This document shows, in pieces, positions 1 to 10,232 of a stretch of DNA of 64,000 nucleotides. The notes under the pieces were generated by a model. That model searched no databases and was not told the DNA's origin. It saw only the letters and a program-made list of their open reading frames with translations. Origin of the DNA: Bactericera cockerelli (Eukaryota; Arthropoda; Insecta; Hemiptera; Triozidae); NCBI GenBank assembly GCA_024516035.1, contig CM044964.1, forward strand, positions 10,941,624-11,005,623, written 5' to 3'. Position 1 is the stretch's first letter, and every line of letters begins with the position of its first letter. Position numbers and translations under genes: made by a program.

Positions 1-43
1 CCCTATAGCAAGCTCGGGACCACCCTACAGTGAACCCTATAGG
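1..43. repeat. copy of a 44-bp GC-rich palindromic repeat
   Basis: The first 43 bases match, in reverse orientation, 43309-43349. The unit begins CCCTATAGCAAGCTCGGGA and ends CCCTATAGG, so its two ends are partly inverted copies of each other. It may be the end of a DNA transposon that continues outside the window; no transposase is visible. Confidence 0.6.
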
Positions 44-78
44 CATAACAAAAACGTCTCTGCATACCAATCTTAGAT

Positions 79-80
<2 letters not shown>

Positions 81-112
<32 letters not shown>

Positions 113-250
113 CCTCCTCCAAATTTCTCTCGTATTCTTCTCTCTCCCTCCTCCTTTGTCTACTCCTCTATCTCTTAGGATACTTTTTTCCTCTAAGTGA
201 TTCCTTTTCTCACGCTTTTTCTGCTGAGTTTTAGTGCCCCCCCCCCCCCC
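81..250. repeat. CT microsatellite and C run
   Basis: A (TC)n tract with interruptions spans about 81-160 and a run of 13 C follows near 238. Both lie in the intron or downstream region of the transporter gene. I see no exon here, although the missing last exon of the transporter must lie further left. Confidence 0.75.
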
Positions 251-274
251 TCAACAATGTCGCCGGAAACTCAC

Positions 275-3200
275 CACAAGCAGACTAGAAATGATGATGA
301 AGAGAGTGGCGTAGGGGAAGCCGGTGTACTCGTAGAGAATGCCGGCCACAGAGGGGCCGATGAAGGCCCCGAAAGCAAAGGTAGAAGTCCACAGGCCGGA
401 AATGAGGCCGTACGTCTCCAGATTGTTAGGGAATCCGTAGGCTCTGGGAATGAGAATAATAACAATAATAATATTGCCTTATTTTACCTGCCTGATTAGT
501 ACAATTGAGTCCCATTATTCCAGCAGTAAGCCGTATTAATAAGTGTTAAAAATCCCAAATGGGAGAATAACTTGTCATGTACCGGCTGGGTTTCGAACCC
601 GCGAACTCTGGAATATCTGGACTCACAAAGTGTCGCCTTTACCACTGAGCTACCGGGACGAGCTAATAATATATGGGTAATCAAGTGGCTAAGGCGCTAG
701 TCTGATAATCTAGGTAGCGTTTCGAATCCCACCAAATGTATGTTTTTTTACTGATTTATTTGAGTTCATGACTACTTATGAAAAGCACTCTGAGGGTTAG
801 GTGGTAGTGAATACTTTAAAAATTAATCTTTTATAGTGGTTACCTTCAACTATTTTCTAGACCAAGGGTTTTATTGGTATATAAAGAAAAAGACCAAATT
901 CTCACGATGGTTGATCGCACATGCGGTTCAGGACGAGCCAACTTTTCAAATTAGGTTGGCTGGAGACCATTAGTCCCCCAGTCTTAGCCAAGCTGGTTAC
1001 AACAACAACAAAAAACAGCAACAACTAGTAGATTCATTTATAATTCAATTAAATTAAAAAAAAAAAACACGAATAAATTATAGCTCATAACTCATATAGG
1101 TATGCAAATCAATCAAATTCTTGCAAAGAAAAAGGAATACATTACTTTTTTGAATTAATATGCTAGAAAAATATATTTTCTTACTTACATAGCGGTTCTC
1201 AAAGCGTCAGTAAAGGAGGACACCAATTGGGCCGCAATTCCAAGACCATGGATCACCAGGCCCACAATTGTCACCCATAGAACTCTGAAATGGAACCATA
1301 GACAAATAATGATGCAATCAATGAGACATTTGATTGTATAACGCAGATAGATAATACGACAAAAAATATTGTTAAAAAAAGTTGAACAGGATTTTCTATT
1401 TAAGAAATCAGGAGTTTCTAATTCGTCTAGAAATGTTATCAGTTCAATTTCGAAAAAACCGACTGCAAAGAATACTTTCTATAGCATATAGATAATCATC
1501 ATAGGGTGGCGTCATCGTGAACGATGGTAACCAGACAGTGGAGGAATGACTCAGCACTACTACCACTGTCTTTACAAGGAGGCTAATAATTCACAAGGGC
1601 CCCCAGAACCAAGTCAATGCTGGTCTACTCCCTGTTTATAGTCCCCCAGCCAGACTGCTGGTCTACTCCCTGTTTATAGTCAGTCCCCTAGCCAGACAGG
1701 TAATAGAAAGTAAAAAATCAAATAGAACCAACTGGTCTCAATAGATCGCATTACGTCACATTTCTATCTGTTAGGACAATCCTGCCCCCTTTCCACTGAA
1801 TTCCTACAAGCAGGGCCTCCTTCCAGACTCAAAATCCGAAAAATCTTCCTTTCAACCTTCAATGTTTGTTCAAATAAACCAATCAATGTGTGTTGTTTAG
1901 TGTATGAGATTGAGAGTTCTTTCTGTAACCAGGCTCAGGTTAGATAGTAATACAGACGAATAAGAGGGACAAGATTTTTTTTTTTTCATCCAGGTTACTC
2001 TTATTGAGAACATTTTCCTTTATACAGAGGTAAAATTGATCTGGAAATACCTAGTTCTCTTATATCCAGGTTTCTCTTATAGAGATTATTTTCCTTTATA
2101 CAGAGGTAAAATTGATCTGGAAATACCTAGTTCTCTTATATCCAGTTTTCTCTTATAAAGAGATTATTTTCTATTATACAGAGGTAAATTTGATCTGGAA
2201 ATAGTTCTCTTATATCCAGGTTTCTCTTATAAAGAGATTATTTTCCTTTATACAGAGGTAAATGTGATCTGGAAATAGTTCTCTTATATCAAGGTTGGAC
2301 TACAACCTATTGTAAAAAGAAGAAAAAAATATAATCTGTCCCGGTAGCTCAGTGGTAAAGGCGGCACTCTGTGAATCCGGAGATTTCAGAGGTCGTGGGT
2401 TCGAAACCCAGCCGGGACATGACAAGTTATCCTCCCATTGGGGATTTTTACCCCATAATAATATGTCTTGGGCTTACTGCTGGAATAATGGGACTTTAAA
2501 AGTCTTAATCGGGCAGTATAAATAAGGCGATATTATTATTATTATTATTATTATTATCCTTTATACCTACAGAGATAAATTTGATCTGGATCCAGGTTTT
2601 ACTTATATCCAAAAAAAAAAAAAAAATATATCAATTTTTTTTAACTCTGCATTTACTTACGTTTCACCCGGTATGAAAGGGGCGGGGCCTATGAGACTGA
2701 AGCCCACCGCCAGCAGGATACACCCGGTCACCGTGACCACCTTGGGGTAGACATAGCGGTCGCACAGCCACCCACAGCAGGGCGCCATGAGGGCGTAGGT
2801 GCCGCCATTGATGACGAACATGAGACCCAACACCATGGGCGAGAGGTGGAACTGGAAGAAAAGTCGTCAGATATTTGATAACTTATTTCTTTATTTTTTA
2901 CATACATCTACACTGATATAACCTCTGGGAGGATACATCAGCAATAACTGATGTGTACTTATATTAAACTATAAAATGAGTGTCGGTCTATGAACAGTGT
3001 TGTTATACCTGTCCATGGCGCCGACTATAGGGGAATTGAACTTATCTGTTTCCTTTCTGTTTGATATATCAAAAAAAATATTTTGATTTTCCCTAAGTCT
3101 GGTGTCCGGTATCTTTACCGTAAGTTTGTTTTTTTATATAGGGACAGTTAATTTGACCTCGGCACACATTTTCGAGTAATTTTATTTCTTGTTCGTTTCT

Positions 3201-6200
3201 TCTTTTTTCTAGCGTTTCAAGGCATATGTGTTCTAGTAGTAGGTCATTATCGATATAATTAGGGTATAGGAGGTACATTCCATTTAATTTGAGAACAAGA
3301 ATCTAACAAAGTGTGATTGAATTCTTTCTATGATTTTAGTGCCTACTTTTGTGACCAGAGCACACCACCGTATTCTAGATTGGATTGGACTAGGGATTGG
3401 TAAAGAAGTTTTATGGCATCTGGGTCTGATATGACACACTGACCCACTTATCGTGACGTTACAAACTTACACTGCTAAATTTTGTGACTCGCACCACCGA
3501 CCTGTAGGTTAAATTACATTGTATTCCTGGGGTCTTTTCTAAAAGAAATTCCTATGTTCTGCGTCCATTATTTAGAAGTATTGCACCCCATTGGGCTCAC
3601 TCTTCACTTTCAAACACCTAGAGGCTTAAAGTCCGCCGCCTTATCGATCGAGCTACTGAGGTTGGGGGAAAATATTGCATACCCAAGGCTTTTCAAGATG
3701 CAACCTTCAATATCCTGTTTAGACACCACAAGGGAAAGATTCAATTTGGAATAGTGGACCAAGGGCAAAATCAATAGACGTTTTTGGAATACCTCTGTGG
3801 CGCTAAGTCATGGATTGCGTACTTTGTAAAATAGGGAGAACTGACGCTAAGCAATGAATTGAGTTATCTATGTTGAACATTTATTTTGCCCTAAGTAGGT
3901 ATAGGATTTCGCTAGTTCAAGTATCCCATTGCTGCATTGTCTACAAAACCTTGCCTACTCTCTAGCCCTAGCTCCAAAAAAACGACGCTTAAGCAGATAC
4001 TGTTACAATTATAGTGTTGTTTTTATTAATCACATGGCTGAAATCTGATACCACTGATAATTAAAGGAGGTGACAAACCTGTCTGAGATGAGGTTCCAGA
4101 GTGGCCTGTAAGAACCCAATGCTCATGGAAGTCACCACGATGGAGCATGCGGCCAGGAACACCCCCGGGAGCTTTAGAGCTTGGATCAGTCGAGCTGGAA
4201 AGGCCAAGAAAATCGAGAAATGATTCACACAAAATAAAAAATATTAATAAAAAAAATTAAAAAATATTAATTAATCAATAGTTATGTTGGAGATTTTTCC
4301 TGGGTTTCAACGACGCTTTCAACTGTATGGTCATATCACGACGGGGTCGTTATCCTCCATTTGCAGGAAACTAGCAAACCTGACACCCACATTAACCTCA
4401 CTCAGCCTGGATTGCCGAAATGTTAGCTTCACGAAGTCTTCACCTCGCTGAACGTTGCTTAACTTGGGAGATCCTACAAGAACTGGTGCATTCAACGCGC
4501 CATTCAACGTTGAATCAAAATGACTGTCTAGTAACATTTCTAAGATCGCATGCTATCCATGCTTGATTTAGGCCACAAAAGATTTAGTTTTTATAGATAA
4601 TTATAGATAATAATATCGCCTTATACATACTGCCCGAGTAAGACTATTTTTCCAAGAGTAAGCCCAAGACGTAAAAATTCCAAATGGGAGGATAACTTGT
4701 CAGGTCCGGCTGGATTTCGAACCCGCAACCTCTGTATTACCAGACCGCCGCCTTTACCACTGAGCTACCGGGACAGACGGGTACAGAAATATGGAATTCC
4801 ACTAGTTAATATTATTCAACAAGTTCCACCCAACCCTTGTTAATGGGTTGGGTGGAAGAGATTGCCACAGGCAATAACCCCGCCCTTTAGGTAGGACATT
4901 ATTGTTATTTTCTTTTTTACTTATTTATATTGTCATTTATTTGTTTTTTTTTTCTCTCTTATTTTTATACTGTTACCATTGTACTTTGTCCTCCTAATAA
5001 AGCTTAAAAAAAAGGCAAAGGCAAAGGAAGACATTTACCTCCCGTCTGGTCGTCAGACTCCCTCTGTTCATGCTCGGGCAACACGAACATGGTCATCAGG
5101 GCCGACAGGAAAAGCATGAAGCCCAACACTACGAAGGGGGTCATGAAGTTGCCCCACTGGTAGAGGGCGCCCCCCACTGTGGGCCCCACGATGAGGCCCA
5201 GCCCGAAGAATGTCTCCAGGGAGGCCTGGAAGAAAATGGGAATAATATATAAAATAAGTTAATTTATATTACGAAAATTTATGTATGAAAGGGTATTTAT
5301 TTCCTGTAAATAATAATTTAAAGAAAAGAGAAAAGATATTTTCATCATAGGGTGGCGTCATCGTGAACGACGGTAGCCAGACAGTGGAGGAATGACTCAG
5401 CACTTCTACCACAGTCTTTACAAGGAGGCTAATAATTAACAAGGGCCCCCAGAACCAAGCCAATGCTGGTCTACTCCCTGTTTATAGTCCCCCAGCCATT
5501 GGAATATTATTGGAATAATAAATAAAATAAAATAAGTTAATTTATATCATGAGAATTTATGTATGAAAGGGTATTTCCTGTAGATAATGTAAAGAAAAGG
5601 GAAAAGATATTTTTAAGTAGAAAAAAGAAATTAAAGTTACCATTTATTTTTTTTCTTCTTTTTTTTGTATCTATACTCAAATAAATAAAGAGGTGCTTTG
5701 TTAAACTGTTGGCATAATGGGACTACCTGTCTTGCGCTGACAGTCTAAATAAAGCACTACTTATACTTATTCTTATATTTGTGTTTGTCGCTTTCGTGAC
5801 ATCACAACTACTCAAACTCTCTTTACTAAATCTACGCTGAACCCGGGACTTGAACCAACGAAATCCAGGTTACAACTGTTACAAGTCCGCCGCCTTATCG
5901 ATCAAGCTACTGAGATTGGTATTTCAGTGTATTATATTGTGGTGATAATAATAATAATAAAGCATTTGTTTTACCTATTTTTCATTTCTTTTTTTGTATA
6001 CAGAGGACCCGTACTAAGCCATTTTGATTTGGCTTCTAAGAACGCGCGATTATAGCTCAGTGGTTAAGCACTCGCTTGCCATGCGGAAGGTCCCGGGTTC
6101 GATCCCCCGTGCCGACAAATATTTGTATTCTTAATTTGTTTACAATGTTATAGTTTGTAAGGGATACCTTCCGGTGCGCTCGTGTTAGCCCAGCACCAAA

Positions 6201-8918
6201 TTGGGAAGTATTGTGTCACTTCTCGCCCATCAGAGGGGAGGCATACTACGGGATGGGTAGGCTACAACACAGACCACGAGCGTCTACAGTGGCTCCTGTT
6301 TCATGGCTAAGAAATAAAAACGGCTGTGAAACAATCATCTTTAAAAAAAAAAAAAAAAAAAAAAAAATATATAAGACCTGTTTGACTGCTGGAGTAAAGG
6401 GACTTTTCAGTCTTACCTCGGCAGTATAAACAAGGTATATTCTATTATATTCTATTCTATTCTATTCTATTCTATTCTATTCTATTCTATTCTATTCTAT
6501 TCTATTCTATTCTATTCTATTCTATCCTGATGCTACTCACAAACGTGGTGGCCACATTGTCCGGGAACTCCATGGCGATGATGGCGAAGCTAGCGGTGAG
6601 GAAGGCGGCATTGCCCATCGCCTCCACGATGCGAATGACGAAGGAGAGGATGATGAACGGGTAGTGGCCCTCCACCATGTGGAGGCAGCCGAACAAGATG
6701 GCGCAGATGCCAGTGGTAAAGATGCCTCCATTGAAGAGGTACTTGGGGCCTATGCGGTTGAGCTGAGAATGAGAATGGTTTGTTAATTAATTTTGTACTG
6801 TAATAGCATTAGTTTTAAGCACTTAGTTGTGCCTATACGTATTATACATTGTAAATTGAGGACTCTAGTATCAAAACCGGCTCTCTCCACTTTTTCTAAT
6901 TTAACAGGATGGGCAAAAAACATATTGAACGATAACCCTTTAATCAATGTATTTGAGTGTGGAGAGAGAACAGTTTGAAAATGAACGCATATTTTACAAC
7001 AGAATTACTATGGGAGAGAGTAGGTTTTGAGATGTAATGTTTTTTTCAGTCTATGCGACTTTAAAAAGAGATTCCAGGGGTACCACAACCTCATTTTCAA
7101 TTTTTTTGGAGAGAGCCGGTTTTGATACTAGAGCCCTCAATTGTGAAAAATATCATTTGTAAACGATATCACAATAAACTTATTTGATTTGATTTGATTT
7201 GAAGAGGTTGGTTGGATTTAACCCAGTTGAATGGAAAATAGATTTGAAGCTGACCAATCTGATTGATGTGAAAGTTTTTCTTAATAAGGGGTCTGTTGTA
7301 CTAAGAAAGTTAGGTTAGAAAGGCCTGTTAGAAATTACATTGGTGAGACCAAGGTCTTAAATCCTATAAGATACTAACAGTATCTATACAGAGTGTTCAA
7401 TTTTTAAATGTATATACCATAGAAAATTAACCCGTAAATCACGGTTTTGTGTCTATTTGCTGTCCGTTACGGCTCCCTGTTAAATATTTTTTCTGATAAA
7501 AGGGTGATTTGGGGCAAGGACTTTAAATAAATATTCATTTTTTTAAAAAAGGGTGATTTACGGATACAACTACTCGAAAAAAACGATTGAAATCGCTAAA
7601 GCGCTAAATCCGTAAAAGCGTTATGGAAGTTCGGCAACATTTTGGCTTTCTCAAATGTATTTTAACAATTCATTATTTTTACGTACTTCTCAACAATTGA
7701 GAGAAAGACGATAACAAAATCGTTGGCAATCTGAAATCAGAGTTGGCGTTAGAAGCGGAATCTTGTAAAATGTGGTAGGAGTGCACAAAAACCATAGAAC
7801 GTCAATCATGACAGTTTCATCATTATGACCAATGTCAATCCCAAAAAGGTTTTGGAAAAGTTATTATTTTTTTTTTTAATGAATATTTATTTAAAAGGGT
7901 TGGAAAAGTTAAAGTTAATTAAATAAATCTATTATGATGTTGGATGATGCGAATGTACAAAATCATCATCATCACCATTGGGTGGCGTCATCGTGAACGA
8001 TGGTAGCCAGACAGTAGAGGAATGACTCAGCACTTCTACCACTGTCTTTACAAGGAGGCTAATAATTGACAAGAGCCCCCAGAACCAAGCCAATGCTGGT
8101 CTACTCCCTGTTTATAGTCCCCCAGCCGGACAGCCAGCTGTCAATTATAAAAATAGAAAAAGTTTCTGATTGACCCAATACTCACATGTTGGCCGTAGAA
8201 TGGACTGACTATGAATACCACAAGCTCGAAAACTCCAAACACGAAACCATATTCAGTGGGTGATGCTCCTTTTTTCTCTGCCTGAAAATCAAAGGTTAAA
8301 TTATTACGAGGGTACTTATCATGTTGGATTTGACAAGTTATGGGAAATTCAGGGCGAAATTAATAGACAAACGATATCCACAAAACAAGGGAAATAATTC
8401 CCTTAGTGTAGATGGCAATATGTACATCGTACATAGTTACATAATTACTGAAATCTTATTAAATAGGTGGGTGGTAGGCAAATATAACTTACATCATTTT
8501 TCTTTCTGGCTCAGTATTCAAGTATTCAAAATCTAGGGTAAAATTAATAGACAAAATCGATAATTTAAGTCATTGCTTAACATCGATTTTTCCATCTTAG
8601 ACAGTACGCAATCCGAGACTTAGCGCCAGAGAGGTATTATAAAAACATCTATTAATCTGTGTAAGATCGATCTGTGTAAGATAGGGAAAACCAACGCTAA
8701 GTGAAGACTTAAGTTATTGATTTTGTCTATTAATTTCGCCCTAAATGTTGCTCTCATTGGGAAACTGGCTCAAATCTGTCAAAACTCAACAAAAGTAGTC
8801 TTACCTCTTGAGGGTAGAATGGCGCCTGCAGAGATACACAAATAGCATTGCAGAAGTCAGCTATACTGAACACGATGAGCGTCAACCATTGACGCTTGGT
8901 AAAGGAACTCATATTCAT
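275..8918 (-). CDS. SLC18B1: SLC18B1-like major facilitator transporter, 3' end missing
   Basis: This is a 12-helix major-facilitator carrier of the vesicular-amine-transporter group, probably an antiporter for small amines or polyamines in an internal membrane. That role is inferred from the family. Coding exons are 8918-8805, 8281-8186, 6762-6541, 5225-5039, 4194-4079, 2851-2661, 1284-1189 and 443-275; all introns are GT-AG and phases agree, giving 397 codons. The product starts MNMSSFTKRQWLTLIVFS (helix 1). A motif-A-like HLNRIGPKY spans residues 70-78. The antiporter motif C appears twice, GLIVGPTVGG (154-163) and GAFIGPSVAG (366-375), and GFLQATLEPHLR begins helix 7. The frame reaches residue 397 at a good donor (CTTGTG|GTGAGT), so the last helix and C terminus lie left of the window. 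The start is the first in-frame ATG; a TTG-led extension upstream is tandem repeat and was not used. Exon bodies are much more GC-rich than the introns. Confidence 0.88.
466..660 (-). mobile_element. SINE-A copy
   Basis: The tRNA-derived head (box A TAGCTCAGTGGTAAAGGCG and box B GGTTCGAAACC, reading the minus strand) and the tail ending in an ATT repeat are both present. It sits 23 bp from transporter exon 8. Confidence 0.85.
667..800 (+). mobile_element. SINE-I copy (tRNA-like head)
   Basis: The head reads GGCTAAGGCGCTAGTCTGAT followed by a degenerate box B (GTTTCGAATCCC). The tail AGTTCATGACTACTTATG and AGCACTCTGAGGGTTAG match the inverted copies near 36010 and 63060. Confidence 0.65.
893..1018. 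repeat. repeat ending in (AAC)n
   Basis: The segment with GGTTGATCGCACATGCGGTT and GGCTGGAGACCATTAGTC, ending in an AAC repeat, recurs in inverse orientation at 35712-35850. It is probably a SINE or LINE tail. Confidence 0.6.
1503..1700 (+). mobile_element. rep-E copy with repeated tail
   Basis: Begins GGTGGCGTCATCGTGAACG and includes CTTTACAAGGAGGCTAATAA. The last about 35 bp (TGGTCTACTCCCTGTTTATA) are present twice in tandem. Confidence 0.8.
1988..2310. repeat. about 78-bp tandem array
   Basis: Four units contain TTATACAGAGGTAAAATTGA and TCTGGAAATA. A further partial unit reappears at 2566-2612, beyond the SINE-A at 2338, so the SINE interrupted the array. Single diverged units also lie near 12390-12460 and 59125-59215. 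Confidence 0.8.
2338..2560 (+). mobile_element. full-length SINE-A copy
   Basis: Starts GTCCCGGTAGCTCAGTGGT, has box B GGTTCGAAACC, the conserved TTACTGCTGGAATAATGGGA core, and ends in nine ATT triplets. It is inserted in the tandem array at 1988-2612. Confidence 0.92.
3080..3430 (-). pseudogene. LINE reverse-transcriptase C-terminal fragment
   Basis: Read on the minus strand, 3430 to 3330 encodes SDPDAIKLLYQSLVQSNLEY followed by GGVLWSQ, the typical connection region of LINE reverse transcriptases. It continues with frame breaks and two stops into ERIQSH-like and MYLLYPNYIDNDLLLEHICL (3278-3219). It is a degraded fragment lying in the transporter intron between exons 5 and 6. Confidence 0.65.
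3615..3664 (-). mobile_element. SINE-C fragment
   Basis: Only the tRNA-like head (AAGTCCGCCGCCTTATCGAT reading plus) is recognisable. Confidence 0.6.
3759..3898. mobile_element. MITE-M copy
   Basis: The inverted ends (AAGGGCAAAATCAATAGACG on the left and TTATTTTGCCCTAAG on the right) enclose the shared core CTCTGTGGCGCTAAGTCA. Confidence 0.75.
4303..4520 (-). mobile_element. 5S-SINE copy
   Basis: Minus-strand element. The 5S-like head (CGTTGAATGCACCAGTTCTTGTAGGATCTCC equivalent region, 4440-4515) and the body ending GTCGCTTTCAACTG-like at 4303-4330 are both present but diverged. Confidence 0.75.
4610..4776 (-). mobile_element. SINE-A copy, diverged
   Basis: Minus-strand copy with CTGAGCTACCGGGACAG at the right end and TATCGCCTTATACATACTGC at the left. 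Confidence 0.8.
4830..5015 (+). mobile_element. LINE-F 3' end
   Basis: Contains GAGATTGCCACAGGCAATAA (a short stem-loop), CCCCGCCCTTTAGGTAGGAC, then a T-rich stretch, AATAAA at about 4996 and a short A tail. This is the 3' untranslated end of a retrotransposon whose coding part is absent. Confidence 0.75.
5343..5502 (+). mobile_element. rep-E copy
   Basis: Contains GGTGGCGTCATCGTGAACG and TGGTCTACTCCCTGTTTATA. It is flanked on both sides by a related AT-rich sequence (TTATGTATGAAAGGGTATTT at about 5279 and 5560), suggesting insertion into, or duplication with, a local repeat. Confidence 0.8.
5680..5770 (+). mobile_element. retroelement tail with AATAAAGCACTACTTATAC
   Basis: The segment CATAATGGGACTACCTGTCT through TAAATAAAGCACTACTTATA recurs at 13385-13450 and inverted at 13988-14085. 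It looks like a SINE or LINE 3' end. Confidence 0.6.
5775..5925 (-). mobile_element. SINE-C copy
   Basis: Minus-strand tRNA-derived head with box A-like AGTAGCTTGATCGATAAGG and box B GGTTCAAGTCCCG, and the AGTTTGAGTAGTTGTGAT body. Confidence 0.8.
6044..6370 (+). mobile_element. SINE-B copy with poly(A)
   Basis: The head ATTATAGCTCAGTGGTTAAG and CCGGGTTCGATCCCCCG are clear pol III boxes. The body has CGGTGCGCTCGTGTTAGCCC and GCATACTACGGGATGGG, and the copy ends in about 25 A. Confidence 0.88.
6375..6530 (+). mobile_element. SINE-A tail joined to SINE-B, with (TTCTA)n
   Basis: Directly after the SINE-B poly(A) comes a SINE-A-like tail (GACTGCTGGAGTAAAGGGAC, GCAGTATAAACAAGG), which ends in about 20 units of TTCTA instead of the usual ATT repeat. 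The pentamer tract stops 15 bp from transporter exon 3. Confidence 0.75.
6800..7205 (+). mobile_element. LINE 3' end with (TTTGA)n tail, split by a MITE
   Basis: GCCTATACGTATTATACATT GTAAA before the MITE continues after it as TTGTGAAAAATATCATTTGT and AACGATATCACAATAAAC, ending in a TTTGA repeat. This is typical of CR1/L2-type 3' ends. Confidence 0.6.
6857..7141. mobile_element. MITE with about 33-bp inverted ends
   Basis: The left end TGAGGACTCTAGTATCAAAA + CCGGCTCTCTCC is matched by an inverted right end GGAGAGAGCCGGTTTTGATA + CTAGAGCCCTCA. There is no coding capacity. Confidence 0.78.
7979..8130 (+). mobile_element. rep-E copy
   Basis: Near-consensus copy ending in TATAGTCCCCCAGCC. It lies 55 bp from transporter exon 2. 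Confidence 0.82.
8340..8745. mobile_element. MITE-M copies
   Basis: One terminal fragment begins at 8347 (AGGGCGAAATTAATAGACAA). A fuller, internally rearranged copy spans 8533-8745 with inverted ends and the CTTAGCGCCAGAGAGGT core. Confidence 0.7.
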
Positions 8919-8924
8919 ATCAGG

Positions 8925-9165
8925 TGGAAGAGGGGTTTCTGAACCTCTGAGAATCCAAAGAGGTTTTTCTAATGATGAGAGGGAATCCAAAGAGGTTTTT
9001 CTGAACCTCTGGATGAGAGAGAATCCAAAGAGGTTTTTCTGAACCTCTGGATGAGAGAGAATCCAAAGAGGTTAATTTGGTGTCAACCTCTGTATGAGTG
9101 AAAATCCAAAGAGGTTTTTCTGGACCTCTGGTTGAGAGAGAACCTGAAGAGGTTAATTTGGTATC
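8925..9165 (-). repeat. about 40-bp tandem repeat at the 5' end of the transporter gene
   Basis: Units of the form GAATCCAAAGAGGTTTTTCT + GAACCTCTGGATGAGA are repeated about five or six times immediately upstream of the transporter start codon. On the minus strand the array is in the presumed leader and has no in-frame ATG to the coding exon. Its sense translation in other frames is an EKPLWILSHPEVQK-type repeat. The array ends within about 15 bp of the ATG at 8918. Confidence 0.8.
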
Positions 9166-9480
9166 AACTGAGAATTTCTCCTTTTTTTTAAGAGGTTTTC
9201 TTGTTAACTGCAGTATACTGGAGTTAACAAGATTTGTATACTGGTACACCAGGTAATGTTGTTCTTATACGGGGAAACGACTATTCACGGCATTGCACTT
9301 GAAATCCTTCTGTCTGATCACGGTGAGGACCGACATTTCCACCACCGGCATGGGAAGACGGAGATGGTATCAGAAGTTCAAGATGTTAGGTACCTTCTCT
9401 TGTGCAGTCTGAAAAAGAAAGTTATCATATTTGTGTTAACCACTTTCGCGATATCACAACTACTCAAACTCGCTTTACTA

Positions 9481-9793
9481 TAAGGGTGGAATTAATAGAC
9501 GTTTTCGTAATACCTCTGTGGCGCTAAGTCACGGATTGCGTACTGTGTAAGATAGGGAAAATCGACGCTTACCAACGACTTAACCCTTTGACGCCGAGCG
9601 TGTTGTTTTCGACACAGGTACTTTGAGATTCAATAATTATTCACTAGAATATAGTATCATTATCGTTTCAGTGTGAAACAGTTACTTGACTTCTTATCTT
9701 CAAAAAGTTGGTTGCGATTTTTTTCCCCCGGCCAAATTAATTCCGGCGTCAAAGGGTTAAGTTATTGATGTTGTCTATTTATTTATTCCGCCT
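9481..9793. mobile_element. MITE-M inside SINE-C, itself interrupted
   Basis: Inverted ends AAGGGTGGAATTAATAGACG and TATTTATTCCGCCTTA enclose a copy that is broken at 9580 by a TTAA-flanked element. The halves join to the MITE-M consensus CAACGACTTAAGTTATTG. Confidence 0.82.
9584..9756. mobile_element. 173-bp piggyBac-like MITE
   Basis: Flanked by TTAA on both sides (9580-9583 and 9757-9760) with 13-bp inverted ends CCCTTTGACGCCG. TTAA duplication with CCC-starting ends is the hallmark of piggyBac-superfamily elements. It has no coding capacity. Confidence 0.82.
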
Positions 9794-9971
9794 TAAATTT
9801 ACGCTGAAACTGGTACTTGAACCACCGACCTCCAGGTTACAAGTCTTATCGATCAAGCTACTGATGTCGGTGAAATTTCTGGAAAAGAAGTTTCATTAAA
9901 ACAAAGATGACTTCAACTTTCAACATTTTACTTATCTTTCTATACCTAAACGAAATCAATGGGGCAAGTAC

Positions 9972-10232
9972 TCTAAGGGCGAAATTAATAGACAAATTTT
10001 ATAACTCAAGTTATTGCTAAGCGTCGGTTTTTCCTATCTTACACAGTACGCTATTTGTGACGTAGCACCACAGAGGTATTACAAAAACGTCTTTTAGGGC
10101 GGAATTAATAGACAACATCAATAACTTAAGTCGTTGGTAAGTGTCGATTTTCCCTATCTTACACAGTACGCAATCCTTGACTTAGCGCCACAGAGGTATT
10201 ATAAAAACGTCTATTAATTCCGCCCTTAATTC
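9972..10232. mobile_element. two adjacent MITE-M copies
   Basis: One copy spans about 9975-10097 and the next 10098-10230. Each has the core TATCTTACACAGTACGC and GCACCACAGAGGTATTA or GCGCCACAGAGGTATTA. The second has intact 18-bp inverted ends. Confidence 0.8.

Larger units (their letters stand above)
9418..9874 (-). mobile_element. SINE-C interrupted by MITE-M
   Basis: SINE-C sequence runs 9418-9480 (TTATCATATTTGTGTTAACC to CTCGCTTTACTA) and resumes at 9794 (AATTTACGCTGAAACTGG to AGCTACTGATGTCGG). The two halves join to the family consensus without loss. Confidence 0.85.

Noticed and set aside
2338..2410. Functional tRNA genes
   Set aside because: The tRNA-like segments with good box A and B are each followed by a shared body and a simple-repeat tail and occur in many copies, so they are SINE heads; arms do not all pair as in a working tRNA.
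8805..8990. Transporter start at 8990
   Set aside because: The codon there is TTG and the extension is tandem-repeat sequence; the first in-frame ATG is at 8918.
9550..9760. Regulatory palindrome
   Set aside because: The inverted repeat is fully explained by a TTAA-flanked piggyBac-like MITE inside MITE-M.
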